Assembly: GCF_000702825.1 (NCBI RefSeq) | Contig: NZ_JNKF01000011.1 | Coordinates: 248,001 to 312,000 of the forward strand | Direction: 5' to 3' | Source: Prevotella sp. P6B1 | GTDB lineage: Bacteria > Bacteroidota > Bacteroidia > Bacteroidales > Bacteroidaceae | Length of the DNA: 64,000 nucleotides | Part shown: positions 10,040-17,501 of the stretch, in pieces | Layout: the number at the start of each line of letters is the position of its first letter | How positions within the stretch are numbered: position 1 is the first letter of the stretch | Notes under the pieces: generated by a model | What the model saw: the letters and a program-made list of their open reading frames with translations, nothing else | What the model was told of the DNA's origin: nothing | The model's database searches: none | Translations under genes and position numbers: made by a program

Positions 10040-10981
10040 TTACTTTAATTTTGATACTGGATCCTTTAAGGAACTAATAAATCGTTTAGTCATTTCTAAA
10101 TCAGCTGATATGATTGATGGCCACTCTTCTTCCGGATTATTATATCCTCCTGGGAATTCGGTACGAATAGATGTCGTACGATAACCTTCCAGCTCTTCCC
10201 AATTAAGACCAGGACCATATGCAGCTTCAATTTGATCCTTGTCTTTCATAAGTTTGTGAAGGATTTCGAGGTTTTCTTCTTCTGCACCTTTACCTTTATC
10301 AATACGAAGCTCGCATCTTACGAAATCCTTTGTTACCCACAAGGTCCATTGAATTCCGCCGATTCCAGTGCCACTTGATATAAAACTATCTTTTGTGGCA
10401 GATGAATTCTTGAATGCAGACAAAGATTTATCTGCTTTGAATACCTTCAGAAGCTCAGACCAGAACTTAAAGCGCATTTCGTGGCGACGCGACTCTTGTC
10501 TTTTAAGCTCACCTTTTTCACGAGTTTCTTTTGATGGTGCCGATTTTATTGTAAATAATGGGCCTAACGGTGAGTCGCCAATTTTAATGAGCTGTAATTC
10601 CAAAAGGTAGAAATCACATCCGTTGTCAGTTTCATTAAGCCAATTGACTGCATCCACGTGTTCTTGTTTAGCATGTTCAACTATCCATATAGCCACTTTT
10701 GCATCAAAAGCAGTTCGGTAAGTGATTATTTTACCTAGATGATCGTGGTTAGAGTCGCCAAATTGGTTTTCAATTACAACGCCAGAACCATCTTCTAACT
10801 CAGCTTGAATATCAACACGGAAATTCTCCGAAGTTTGTTCAGTCGAAGGATTTATCAGCTTTAAATGAATAGCTTCCGAAACATATTCTAAATTTTCAGC
10901 AAGCCATGGAGTAAAATCACTTGATTCACTTTTGAAATGACTCCGTAGACGTATAGACTCTATTTTACTGATGTTGCTCAT
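10040..10981 (-). CDS. DUF4268 protein, PD-(D/E)XK nuclease-like
   Basis: The 313-residue protein has an N-terminal region typical of restriction-like nucleases: a hydrophobic strand with FRVDIQAELEDG, then GVVIENQFG and an alpha-helix, i.e. D...E-x-Q in place of the usual D...E-x-K, as in many members of this fold. The C-terminal half (FWSELLKVFKADKSLSAF...) is the DUF4268 domain. Proteins of this kind are found next to restriction systems and mobile elements; the substrate is not known. It has its own -7 box (TACTTTTGC at about 10995-11003) and lies between the ATPase pair and the WYL regulator. Identification of the domain is good; function is inferred. Confidence 0.82.
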   Translation of the reverse strand: MSNISKIESIRLRSHFKSESSDFTPWLAENLEYVSEAIHLKLINPSTEQTSENFRVDIQAELEDGSGVVIENQFGDSNHDHLGKIITYRTAFDAKVAIWIVEHAKQEHVDAVNWLNETDNGCDFYLLELQLIKIGDSPLGPLFTIKSAPSKETREKGELKRQESRRHEMRFKFWSELLKVFKADKSLSAFKNSSATKDSFISSGTGIGGIQWTLWVTKDFVRCELRIDKGKGAEEENLEILHKLMKDKDQIEAAYGPGLNWEELEGYRTTSIRTEFPGGYNNPEEEWPSIISADLEMTKRFISSLKDPVSKLK

Positions 10982-11007
10982 ATTCTTTAATTTTTCTGCA
11001 AAAGTAA

Positions 11008-12024
11008 TTATTTGCTTTGCAGGTTTTCTGCATCGCTCATATATTTTTGATTCATTAATAGGATCTTGTTTTTTATTTGCTCCCTGAATCTTACGGGAGA
11101 TAATACTTCTATATCATTTCCATATGAAAGAAGTAAAGCCTCAAGCTCCTTATTAATCTTCACATTAATACTGATAATTGCAAATTCAGCATTATCTTCA
11201 ATGATACGCTGTGAAAGATGCAATGGCTTAGTTCGAATATATTCAAACCTAGGCTTGGAAATTCTAAGCATGATATCCTCAGATTCCTCTTCAGGAACCG
11301 TAACACCAATAACATCGTCAAAATAATCATCAAATTCTACCTCTGCCTCTTTGTAATTAATAGCAACTTCTTCAAAGTCGTCAATTCTGTCTAAGGCATA
11401 ATGAGCGAATGAATTATATCCCTTAGCCTGCGCTATAAGATACCAGCGGTCGTTATATTCCTTAAGATGATATGGATATATCGTGGTAGTTATTTGAGAT
11501 TTACCATATGGAGTGTAACGTAATTTAAGGACACGCCTATTAAGTATGGCCTGTAGTAGCTTATTAAAATGAGTAAGGCCTTTCAAATCTAGATTGGTTT
11601 GGAAGGAAACAACTGGCGAAGATTCTCCATCAAATAAGCCTCCTTCAATTTGCATTAGTATAGTACTGGCCCAATCGTAAATTGGCTCACCTCCAAATTG
11701 CTTCAATACGTAGATGGCACCTTCAATCTTGTTTCTTTCTTCGTCATTCATACGATAAATCGGCAATGTATAGTTTGTGTCAACGTATCGGTATAATCGT
11801 TTTCGACCTTGGCGAAGATTTTCATCAAGAACAATGTGATAGTCAACCTCTAACTGATTAATATCATTTTGTACAGTACGCTTTGATACATCAGGCTTAT
11901 CTGCTCTGCGCAATGCATTATTACACTCATCAACAAGGTCGTCGATAGTGTATTCTCGATATCTGTTTCTGAAACATTTATTCAGGACTTGATATCTTAG
12001 CAGTACTTGTTTATCTACGGGCAT
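11008..12024 (-). CDS. WYL-domain transcriptional regulator
   Basis: A 338-residue regulator. The N-terminus is a winged helix-turn-helix (residues about 1-75; DVSKRTVQNDINQLE is the recognition helix region). The middle and C-terminal parts are a WYL domain, seen as RRVLKLRYTPYGKS and the strand-turn YHLKEYNDRWYLIAQAKG, followed by a WYL-C-terminal extension. WYL proteins bind nucleic-acid or nucleotide ligands, and many repress defence clusters (for example BrxR/CapW). Its position at the upstream end of the island, reading the same way, fits control of these genes. A -7 box (TATCTTTGT) lies at 12048-12056. The ATG at 12024 is the best start. Which promoters it controls is not visible from the sequence. 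Confidence 0.9.
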   Translation of the reverse strand: MPVDKQVLLRYQVLNKCFRNRYREYTIDDLVDECNNALRRADKPDVSKRTVQNDINQLEVDYHIVLDENLRQGRKRLYRYVDTNYTLPIYRMNDEERNKIEGAIYVLKQFGGEPIYDWASTILMQIEGGLFDGESSPVVSFQTNLDLKGLTHFNKLLQAILNRRVLKLRYTPYGKSQITTTIYPYHLKEYNDRWYLIAQAKGYNSFAHYALDRIDDFEEVAINYKEAEVEFDDYFDDVIGVTVPEEESEDIMLRISKPRFEYIRTKPLHLSQRIIEDNAEFAIISINVKINKELEALLLSYGNDIEVLSPVRFREQIKNKILLMNQKYMSDAENLQSK

Positions 12025-12118
12025 ACTTCTTTATTTACTATTTGGGTACAAAGATAGTGGAATTAATCGGAAATACCAAGAATTATTATGAAAAGTTGAT
12101 TTTGGAAAATGAATAAAA

Positions 12119-12145
12119 CCCTCGCTACTCTCACGAGCGGCGAGG
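12119..12145 (-). terminator. Rho-independent terminator after the 72-aa gene
   Basis: The arms CCTCGC (12120-12125) and GCGAGG (12140-12145) pair. On the minus strand they are followed by GGTTTTATTC. It would stop transcription coming from the 12204-12422 gene before the WYL regulator. A second hairpin, GTGGCATT/AATGCCAC, lies at about 12165-12186. Confidence 0.55.
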
Positions 12146-12203
12146 ATTAAGGTAATTATATGAAAGTGGCATTGGTTAAATGCCACAAGTGAATTTGTAT
12201 TAT

Positions 12204-12422
12204 TTAGATATTTGGGAATAGCTCTTGGCGGGCGGTGGAGTCATAGAGGTCGTTGTCTTCTAAAGCTTCGATAGGGTTTAAACCGAAACGGCGGGCCATT
12301 TTGTAGGCTTTTGTTAAGCCGTGACGGGCGGCGATGTTTGCGGCAACCTTGTCCAAACGGCGGTACTCTTTGCTGAAAAGAGTCCAATAAAGGTCGATAG
12401 TTCGATTAAATATACGTCTCAT
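12204..12422 (-). CDS. Small hypothetical protein (72 aa)
   Basis: A short, basic, mostly helical protein starting MRRIFNRTIDLYWTLFSKEYRRLDKVAANIAARHG. No signal peptide or membrane segment. It lies nine bases downstream of the putative lipoprotein gene and is probably in the same transcript, which ends at the hairpin at 12119-12145. Not recognised. GC content is higher than in the defence genes to the left. The coding call rests on spacing and codon pattern. Confidence 0.55.
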   Translation of the reverse strand: MRRIFNRTIDLYWTLFSKEYRRLDKVAANIAARHGLTKAYKMARRFGLNPIEALEDNDLYDSTARQELFPNI

Positions 12423-12431
12423 AATCCTTGA

Positions 12432-12845
12432 CTAAAAGTAAATCGTGGTGTCACCTTCCCAGCGATAGTCTATGGTGACGCAGACGTTGATCCCGAAAGA
12501 AAGAAGTTCGATGCCGAATTCTTTGTAGGCATCGTGAAGGTTCTTGACAGTTGGACTGTATAGCTGGTCTGATGTAGATTCAGGGCTTTTCTTTAAATAG
12601 TCCTGGAACTTGTCACAGAAGCGGTTGATACTGTCAACGTCGGTATTAATAAGACCTTGGCTCTCATGATAGTATTGTGGCATGAGGCTGACCTGCTCTT
12701 CCTGTCCGCAGCTGACAAAGCTTAGAAACAGAATGCCGAATATCATGGCAACAAATGGGCGACCGCAAGATGTGTTGACCTTGTGGAACATGCTACTGTG
12801 ATTTATCAGTGCAGAAAAATGGTTTACCATACCAGACTTATTCAT
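12432..12845 (-). CDS. Putative small lipoprotein
   Basis: The 137-residue reading frame contains a hydrophobic stretch MIFGILFLSFVSCGQEEQ from residue 34; LSFVSC followed by G is an acceptable lipobox, so the mature protein would begin at that Cys and be anchored to a membrane. The annotated ATG at 12845 gives an unusually long 33-residue segment ahead of the signal; a promoter -7 box at 12870-12878 (TATCTTTGC on the minus strand) supports that ATG, but translation from the internal ATG at 12746 is possible. The remainder is soluble, with an even number of short helices and one beta pair at the end. Function unknown. It follows the WYL gene terminator and is expressed independently. Confidence 0.6.
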   Translation of the reverse strand: MNKSGMVNHFSALINHSSMFHKVNTSCGRPFVAMIFGILFLSFVSCGQEEQVSLMPQYYHESQGLINTDVDSINRFCDKFQDYLKKSPESTSDQLYSPTVKNLHDAYKEFGIELLSFGINVCVTIDYRWEGDTTIYF

Positions 12846-12869
12846 TTATGTTTGACTGTAATTTCTGCT

Positions 12870-12878
12870 GCAAAGATA
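12870..12878 (-). promoter_or_regulatory. Promoter -7 box of the lipoprotein gene
   Basis: TATCTTTGC on the minus strand, 25 bases before the ATG at 12845. Confidence 0.55.
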
Positions 12879-12915
12879 ATGAAAAAAATGAATGAACCAA
12901 AGAATAAAAAGAAAA

Positions 12916-12942
12916 TTCCCCGTTTTTTTTCATAACGGGGAA
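12916..12942 (-). terminator. Terminator of the second WYL gene
   Basis: Perfect arms TTCCCCGTT (12916-12924) and AACGGGGAA (12934-12942); on the minus strand they are followed by a T-rich run (TTTTCTTTTT). It lies 8 bases after the stop of the WYL gene at 12950. Confidence 0.75.
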
Positions 12943-12949
12943 TAGGATA

Positions 12950-13687
12950 CTATTGTTTTCTCGAGAAATGCTTCGTGTAGAAGTCTTGGAGAGGAAAGTC
13001 TTTGTTTGGAATATAGGGCATGTCCCTGACTGCATACATTCGGGTGATATTTGAAAATGGAATTTTTGCTGGGGTGTTTTCGTCAGAGTTATGGCCGAGA
13101 AGAAAATATTTTGCTTCGTCATTTAAGATGTAGTAGGGGTGTATGATAGATTCTCTCTGGGGCATGTCGTTCTCCGGGAAGTAAGTGATACAGGCGGGAG
13201 TCTTCTCACGGATGTAGCGGTAGATGGTCCTAAATCTGTTGCAATCTGACTTCGAAGGAAGATTGTTGTAGAGTACTATCGGGTCGCTTGCAGGGTCAAG
13301 CTCCAGCATATGTGATAGTCGCCTGGAAAGATGCTTAAAAGTCATTGTTCCCTGAAGAGGGTCGCAGAAACGAATAGCCATTAATGCTGCATGAAGATGC
13401 TGAATTTCTTCGAATGTCAATACATTATTGTATAGGGTCGCATCAGGATCCTTAAAACGATAGTAGTCGCAACGTCCTCGACGCTCTTTAACGAGGTCTT
13501 GTTTGTAGAGATATTTAAAGTTCTCAATGTCGTTGCGGATAGTATTGACAGTAACTTCTCTGAATCCTTCGAATCTAAGAGCGTTGTTTACTTCGTCAAG
13601 TAGCTCATAAAGAGAGTGTCCACAGTCCTCGTGGAGTAGGCGGCTAATGATGATCTCACGAGCCACCGAGTGTTTAGTATTTGCCAT
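12950..13687 (-). CDS. WYL-domain regulator of the phage-like element
   Basis: A 245-residue regulator, shorter than the one at 11008-12024. The N-terminal winged helix-turn-helix spans about residues 8-70 (FREVTVNTIRNDIENFKYLYK) and a reduced WYL domain covers about 140-235 (ACITYFPEN, IIHPYYILNDEAKYFLLGHN). It stands alone, with its own promoter (13730-13738) and terminator (12916-12942), at the left edge of the phage-like element. Its -33 region is filled with TTGATT/AATCAA repeats that recur at the element's early promoter (30,380-30,517), so it is the best candidate for the element's master repressor. The regulator identity is well supported; the regulon is inference. Confidence 0.85.
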   Translation of the reverse strand: MANTKHSVAREIIISRLLHEDCGHSLYELLDEVNNALRFEGFREVTVNTIRNDIENFKYLYKQDLVKERRGRCDYYRFKDPDATLYNNVLTFEEIQHLHAALMAIRFCDPLQGTMTFKHLSRRLSHMLELDPASDPIVLYNNLPSKSDCNRFRTIYRYIREKTPACITYFPENDMPQRESIIHPYYILNDEAKYFLLGHNSDENTPAKIPFSNITRMYAVRDMPYIPNKDFPLQDFYTKHFSRKQ

Positions 13688-13729
13688 TTTTATTAGAGTT
13701 TGCTAGTACGGTGTTCTTAAAAATCGGAT

Positions 13730-13775
13730 GCAAATATACAAAATAAAAATGCAAATTGATTAATTGATTGATTGA
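13730..13775 (-). promoter_or_regulatory. Promoter and AATCAATC operator of the WYL gene
   Basis: On the minus strand the -7 box TATATTTGC is at 13730-13738. The -33 region coincides with a run of TTGATT repeats at 13755-13775. The 15-mer ATTAATTGATTGATT at 13759-13773 occurs again, inverted, at 30503-30517. The overlap with the -33 element suggests autoregulation. Confidence 0.55.
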
Positions 13776-13846
13776 AAAACGGGAAAAAAGGCAAAAATTG
13801 CGTTTTTTCTAACGTTTCTCACAATTTGGCTGAGATTAATTTGGGA

Positions 13847-14179
13847 TTAACTAAATTCAGAGATGTCAATATCGGGGACATTAGATTCAGAGTCTTGGCC
13901 TTCGTCAGAGGGAAACTGACGATAATGATTATATGATTTCATAAGAATATCATTAAAATGAGGCTTCAGATCCAATTGATAATTTAACTCTTTTTCTAAT
14001 ACCTGCAGAATATGGCCAGAAGCCATAGCGATTGAACCTATCAGGAATGATGGATTCTCGAATTCTGGACCTCTTTTGCGGAATACGTCAAGAAAGGCTT
14101 CTTCCATGTCGTAGGCCAGCTCTCCAATATGTTCATCCCAGAACTTCTGGAGATTTTTTTCAGTAGGCTTTTTCTTCAT
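13847..14179 (-). CDS. Small acidic hypothetical protein, end of the late operon
   Basis: A 110-residue acidic protein from ATG 14179 (MKKKPTEKNLQKFWDEHIGE). A TTG 21 bases upstream is also in frame, but the -7 box TACCTTTGC at about 14196-14204 would place the transcript start just before the ATG, so the ATG is preferred. The protein is helical with a hydrophobic stretch SFLIGSIAMASGHILQVLEKEL that may pack in a dimer. Not recognised. It follows terL and has its own promoter, so it may be controlled separately from the structural genes. Confidence 0.65.
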   Translation of the reverse strand: MKKKPTEKNLQKFWDEHIGELAYDMEEAFLDVFRKRGPEFENPSFLIGSIAMASGHILQVLEKELNYQLDLKPHFNDILMKSYNHYRQFPSDEGQDSESNVPDIDISEFS

Positions 14180-14243
14180 ATTGTCGATTTTTGTGTGCAA
14201 AGGTACAGAAAAAATCGTTTATAGAGCAATTTTTGGCATTTTT

Positions 14244-15992
14244 TTATAAAACTCCACCGAGGGCGATGGGGTAGACGTCGTGCTGCGGGAATTTCTCACA
14301 GCCGATGTAGAGTGTATCGAAGGCGTCGGTGCCGTCGGTACGATGCTCCAGCAAGTCCTCTTCAGACTCAGGCTGCTTCTCCATAGACTTGTTCTTATGG
14401 AAGCCGAGGCGTCCGCGTTCGACACCGGCAGACTGGATGGCGAGGATAAGGTCATCATTGTTCTGGCGGTTGAAGAACGGCATGAGGCGCTGCTTGCCAG
14501 CAAAGCCCTGGTTGATGAGAAGATATTTCTCATCGTGGCGCATAGGGTTGCCCAGGTACACATCCTGTACTTGCCACCCGTGGCGCTCAAACTCATGGAC
14601 GACGACATAGCGGAAGTCCTGGTCGTTCACGGCATAGTTCGAGCCAAGCGCTGTGGCGTCGTAATAGAAGATGACCGTCTTGTTCTGATGATAAGCGTAG
14701 TACGCGCAGAAATCATCGACCAAAGCGGGAATCTTGCGCTCGAACTTGACGTAGAAGGACTTTAGGATGTTCAGGCGGTTGCCCGAAGGCTGGCCTGCTA
14801 CAATCCAGTTGATATTAGCATTGTAATCCATGCCAATACAAATCGGGGCCAGAGGGTTAACGTCTTCATCGGCACGGCTGTCAAGCTGAGAGCCGAGGGT
14901 GCTGAATTGTGAAGCAGCCTTGATGTCGTAGTTCTGTTGGCTTGTCTCTTTCAGGATCTTGTCGTAACCGAGTTCGTCGAGGTATGCAAAGTTAGAGGCG
15001 TCATACTTGTGATGCTCCTGCATCGACGAGTAGAAACCGTCGTGTGTGATGCCGATACGCTGGCAAAGAATGGAGGTCTGAAAGGTCTTGGGTGTCAAGT
15101 CACGCTTCATCTGACGCAGATACTCTTCGCCCAGGAGCTGCAGATTCTCAATGGTGCTGTACTCCTTGTAGTACACCGCCACAGAGCGGAACTTGTTCAG
15201 CGACTGGTCGAGCCATTTCAAGTAGCCCTTCAGGTACTGAGGGATTGGCTGATGCTGCTCTTTCAGACGAGCAATCCGCTCCTTTGTCTCCCAAATCTTG
15301 TAGATGGTACCCTGAATCGTCTCGATAAGCTGGGGATCCATCTTCTCCCGATAATGCAGGAACCAGGAACCTTTCTGGGTCTGTGGCATATCGGAGAGGA
15401 CCATCATGGCATGGTTGAAAGAATGATGGCCGAAATATGAGCGAATTCCGCCGTTTGCAGGGAGTGTTTCGTCTTTTAGCTTGTTGTAGTCAATGAACTT
15501 GGCCTCGTCAATGAGCAACCAAGAAAGCGTCAGAGAGTTCGAAGAACCAGGTCGATCCTGAGAAATTATGACCGCGATAGAGCCGTTGTAGAAGGTGATG
15601 ACGTGCTCATAGTCAGCCGGCTCGGTAATAGGCTTGGCAAAAGACTTCGGGGGCTTGCGACCAACGACGTAGTGGATACCGTTGAGATACCCCCAGCGCT
15701 TCCATGCTGCGAGCAAGCCGGGGATGGTGTTTGTCAGGCCGTGTTTGAATGTCGGAACCACAATTCCCCCAGTGGAACCGGGCATTCGCTGCATATTACG
15801 CAGAACGAATGGCGAGGCGATAGAGTCTGTTTTACCAGTACGACGACCAGCAACAATGACAGTTGTCTTGGCACCGATGTACTGTGCCATCAGCTGTGGC
15901 TTGTTGAAGTATACACGCTTCTCGTGTTTACGGGCTTCGATGTCCCATTGCTTTAGGAGTTCGGGGCTAGTATGGGGTGATTGTGTGGACAT
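14244..15992 (-). CDS. terL: Phage terminase large subunit
   Basis: TerL is the packaging motor that pumps DNA into a capsid and cuts it. The 582-residue protein has the ATPase signature GRRTGKT at 49-55 (Walker A) and LLIDEAKF at 159-166 (Walker B), with a coupling region around 200-215. The C-terminal RNase-H-like nuclease is seen in CIGMDYNANINW, VIFYYDATA and DGTDAFDTLYIG, which carry the three expected acidic positions. Length and motif order are normal. It is the last large gene of the late operon. The first 42 codons and the promoter are duplicated at 16674-16834 in a broken copy. No portal gene is found anywhere near, which is unusual because TerL docks on the portal. Confidence 0.93.
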   Translation of the reverse strand: MSTQSPHTSPELLKQWDIEARKHEKRVYFNKPQLMAQYIGAKTTVIVAGRRTGKTDSIASPFVLRNMQRMPGSTGGIVVPTFKHGLTNTIPGLLAAWKRWGYLNGIHYVVGRKPPKSFAKPITEPADYEHVITFYNGSIAVIISQDRPGSSNSLTLSWLLIDEAKFIDYNKLKDETLPANGGIRSYFGHHSFNHAMMVLSDMPQTQKGSWFLHYREKMDPQLIETIQGTIYKIWETKERIARLKEQHQPIPQYLKGYLKWLDQSLNKFRSVAVYYKEYSTIENLQLLGEEYLRQMKRDLTPKTFQTSILCQRIGITHDGFYSSMQEHHKYDASNFAYLDELGYDKILKETSQQNYDIKAASQFSTLGSQLDSRADEDVNPLAPICIGMDYNANINWIVAGQPSGNRLNILKSFYVKFERKIPALVDDFCAYYAYHQNKTVIFYYDATALGSNYAVNDQDFRYVVVHEFERHGWQVQDVYLGNPMRHDEKYLLINQGFAGKQRLMPFFNRQNNDDLILAIQSAGVERGRLGFHKNKSMEKQPESEEDLLEHRTDGTDAFDTLYIGCEKFPQHDVYPIALGGVL

Positions 15993-16030
15993 AAAAATAC
16001 CTTTGCTTTTTGGGCAAAGGTATGTTTTAC
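15870..16030. repeat. Direct repeat copy A: terL 5' end and promoter
   Basis: This 161-bp segment (promoter plus first 42 codons of terL) is repeated without indels 804 bp further right at 16674-16834. Most differences are single-base, many at third codon positions, so the copies are diverged rather than recent. Confidence 0.85.
15998..16022 (-). promoter_or_regulatory. Palindromic promoter of terL
   Basis: TACCTTTGC (15998-16006) and GCAAAGGTA (16014-16022) form an inverted repeat made of two -7 boxes pointing at each other. The minus-strand box starts terL. The same arrangement occurs in copy B at 16802-16826. The palindrome could also be a regulator site. Confidence 0.55.
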
Positions 16031-16123
16031 TGACAAGACGAAGAAAGACATGGAATATTGTTCAAATCGATACTTGGTAACAACCGCCAATTATCTACAT
16101 CGTCACTCTTTTATTATGCCTTG

Positions 16124-16564
16124 TTAAATCTTAATTTTGTTAGGAGGATATGCTACGTTGTTCTTGAAAAGGAGCTCTTGTAGCACATTGATATAATCAT
16201 TCTGCTTTTCAATAATACTCTTAAAATCAGATAATTTATTTTCTGAGAGAAGTGAAGAAACCATACGAGACTCAAGAATCGCTGATTGGCTCTTAGACTG
16301 TTTACAACGCTTAAGGTCTTGTTCTAATTGCATGATTCTTACTCTCGCCTCTTTCAGTTTTCTCTTCGTTTCTGACGCATTCTCTTGAACTTTCTTGGCT
16401 TCAATGTAAAACCTCGCCCATTTATCTTGGTCTTTTCTATAAGCCTTGAGAATGTACTTCATCCTTACCTCGAAAGGAATCTCGTCATCATCCAGTATAT
16501 ATTTGCGACCGATAAACTCGTAGTCGCTCTCTTCTTCGTCTATTCGAGAATTTAATTCTTTCAT
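16124..16564 (-). CDS. Coiled-coil protein inserted beside terL
   Basis: The 146-residue protein is almost entirely charged helix: residues about 50-95 (RFYIEAKKVQENASETKRKL...LEQDLKRCK) form a predicted coiled coil, and a second helical segment follows at 105-135. No enzymatic motif, signal or membrane segment. It has its own -7 box (TACCTTTGC at about 16606-16614 on the minus strand). It sits exactly between the two direct repeats of the terL 5' end, so it looks like a cassette inserted or retained by recombination. A scaffold, terminase accessory or anti-phage role is possible; none can be shown. Confidence 0.7.
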   Translation of the reverse strand: MKELNSRIDEEESDYEFIGRKYILDDDEIPFEVRMKYILKAYRKDQDKWARFYIEAKKVQENASETKRKLKEARVRIMQLEQDLKRCKQSKSQSAILESRMVSSLLSENKLSDFKSIIEKQNDYINVLQELLFKNNVAYPPNKIKI

Positions 16565-16673
16565 TGATAAATAACTTGTTAGAACCTTGGTTTATATTAA
16601 ACGAGTGCAAAGGTATATAAATCCATTTAATTAGCCAAAGGTTTATATGGAAAATGCAGAAAAAAAGGGGAAG

Positions 16674-16796
16674 AGCGCCGATGTACTGTGCCATCAGCTG
16701 GGGCTTGTTGAAGTACACGCGCTTTTCGTGCTTACGGGCTTCATTGTCTCATTGCTTCAGGAGTTCTGGGTTTGTATGGGGGGATTGTGTGGACAT
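16674..16796 (-). pseudogene. Broken 5' fragment of terL (copy B)
   Basis: Reading from ATG 16796, the first 41 codons match the terL start nearly residue for residue (MSTQSPHTNPELLKQ, then EARKHEKRVYFNKPQ). Codon 16, Trp in terL, is TGA here, and homology stops abruptly after the YIGA codons at 16674. The copy cannot make a functional product. The upstream promoter palindrome is also copied (16802-16826). Confidence 0.85.
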
Positions 16797-16834
16797 AATA
16801 ATACCTTTGCTTTTGAGGCAAAGGTAAGTATTAC
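16674..16834. repeat. Direct repeat copy B: terL 5' end and promoter
   Basis: Second copy of the 161-bp repeat, same orientation as 15870-16030 and offset by exactly 804 bp. Recombination between the two would remove the coiled-coil gene and rebuild a normal terL promoter. Confidence 0.85.
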
Positions 16835-16860
16835 GTATCGGTAGTAGAAAGATACTTACG

Positions 16861-17016
16861 CTATATCATTGGTGGCGGAAGTGGACCGCGCCAATTGTGA
16901 TTCTGAAACCACCAGTTCTTTTTCTTGCGCTTTCGCGGCTTCTTTTCCTCAGGCTCGGCTCTAATTATTGCAAGCACTATACCTATAAAGAATACTATTC
17001 CAAATATGTAAATCAT
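16861..17016 (-). CDS. Small membrane protein (51 aa)
   Basis: A 51-codon gene too short for standard gene finders. It starts MIYIFGIVFFIGIVLAIIRAE, a single hydrophobic helix, then a very basic stretch (EKKPRKRKKKNWW) and a Pro-rich tail ending PLPPPMI. Its ATG overlaps the stop of the preceding gene by four bases (ATGA at 17013-17016), strong evidence that both are translated. It might be a vestigial holin-like or membrane-tethering protein, but nothing shows that. Confidence 0.65.
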   Translation of the reverse strand: MIYIFGIVFFIGIVLAIIRAEPEEKKPRKRKKKNWWFQNHNWRGPLPPPMI

Positions 17017-17180
17017 TTCTTTCTTTTACTAAAATGTACAGGATCTCCTGTTTCACCCAGTCTTTCAAAGAAATTCTTTTTCTTTGGCTTCCAAGGTTTT
17101 TTAGGATTCTCATTGCGATCAATCAAACCTATAAATAGTCCGATAATGCAAGCTCCAAGTATAATTAATAACCCTTTCAT
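17013..17180 (-). CDS. Small membrane protein (55 aa)
   Basis: A 55-codon gene starting MKGLLIILGACIIGLFIGLIDR, one transmembrane helix, then a Lys/Pro-rich soluble tail (KKPWKPKKKNFFERLGETG). It resembles the following gene in design (N-in helix and basic tail). Its stop overlaps the next start. The three consecutive single-helix or short-helix membrane genes (17428, 17180, 17016) form a compact cluster within the late operon. No family recognised. Confidence 0.65.
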   Translation of the reverse strand: MKGLLIILGACIIGLFIGLIDRNENPKKPWKPKKKNFFERLGETGDPVHFSKRKK

Positions 17181-17206
17181 CACTTACTTCTTCCTTCCTG
17201 TATTAG

Positions 17207-17428
17207 TTACATAAAATCAGGGAAAGTACAGCCATATTCCTCTGATTTGTTGTTTTCTCTGTTCTTATTACTTGCGGCTGTTAATTTCTTTAAGAACCAT
17301 GGACCTAATAAAGGCGTGAGTACTACAGAGAAAGCATAATATAGAATCTTATCCCAAGTAGTAGCTTCCTCTGGAAGATATTTCTTCCGAATGAGATAAG
17401 CTATAAGTAGGAAAGTCAATATAATCAT
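17207..17428 (-). CDS. Small membrane protein (73 aa)
   Basis: The N-terminal segment MIILTFLLIAYLIRKKYL is a hydrophobic helix and a second one lies at about 28-46 (ILYYAFSVVLTPLLGPWFL). The tail is polar. Two helices and small size are compatible with a holin or other phage membrane protein, yet there is no lysin nearby to support it. A -7 box (TATATTTGC on the minus strand, about 17451-17459) precedes the ATG at 17428. Confidence 0.6.
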   Translation of the reverse strand: MIILTFLLIAYLIRKKYLPEEATTWDKILYYAFSVVLTPLLGPWFLKKLTAASNKNRENNKSEEYGCTFPDFM

Positions 17429-17501
17429 ATTATGCTCCTTTCTTTTTTGGGCAAATATAGGGAATTATTTTGAGAAATGCAAGAGAGAAAGGAATTTTTT
17501 G

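Noticed and set aside
15092..15440. Plus-strand reading frames of 78 to 167 codons across terL
   Set aside because: They are shadows of the GC-rich terL gene on the other strand, with no promoter and no recognisable protein signature.
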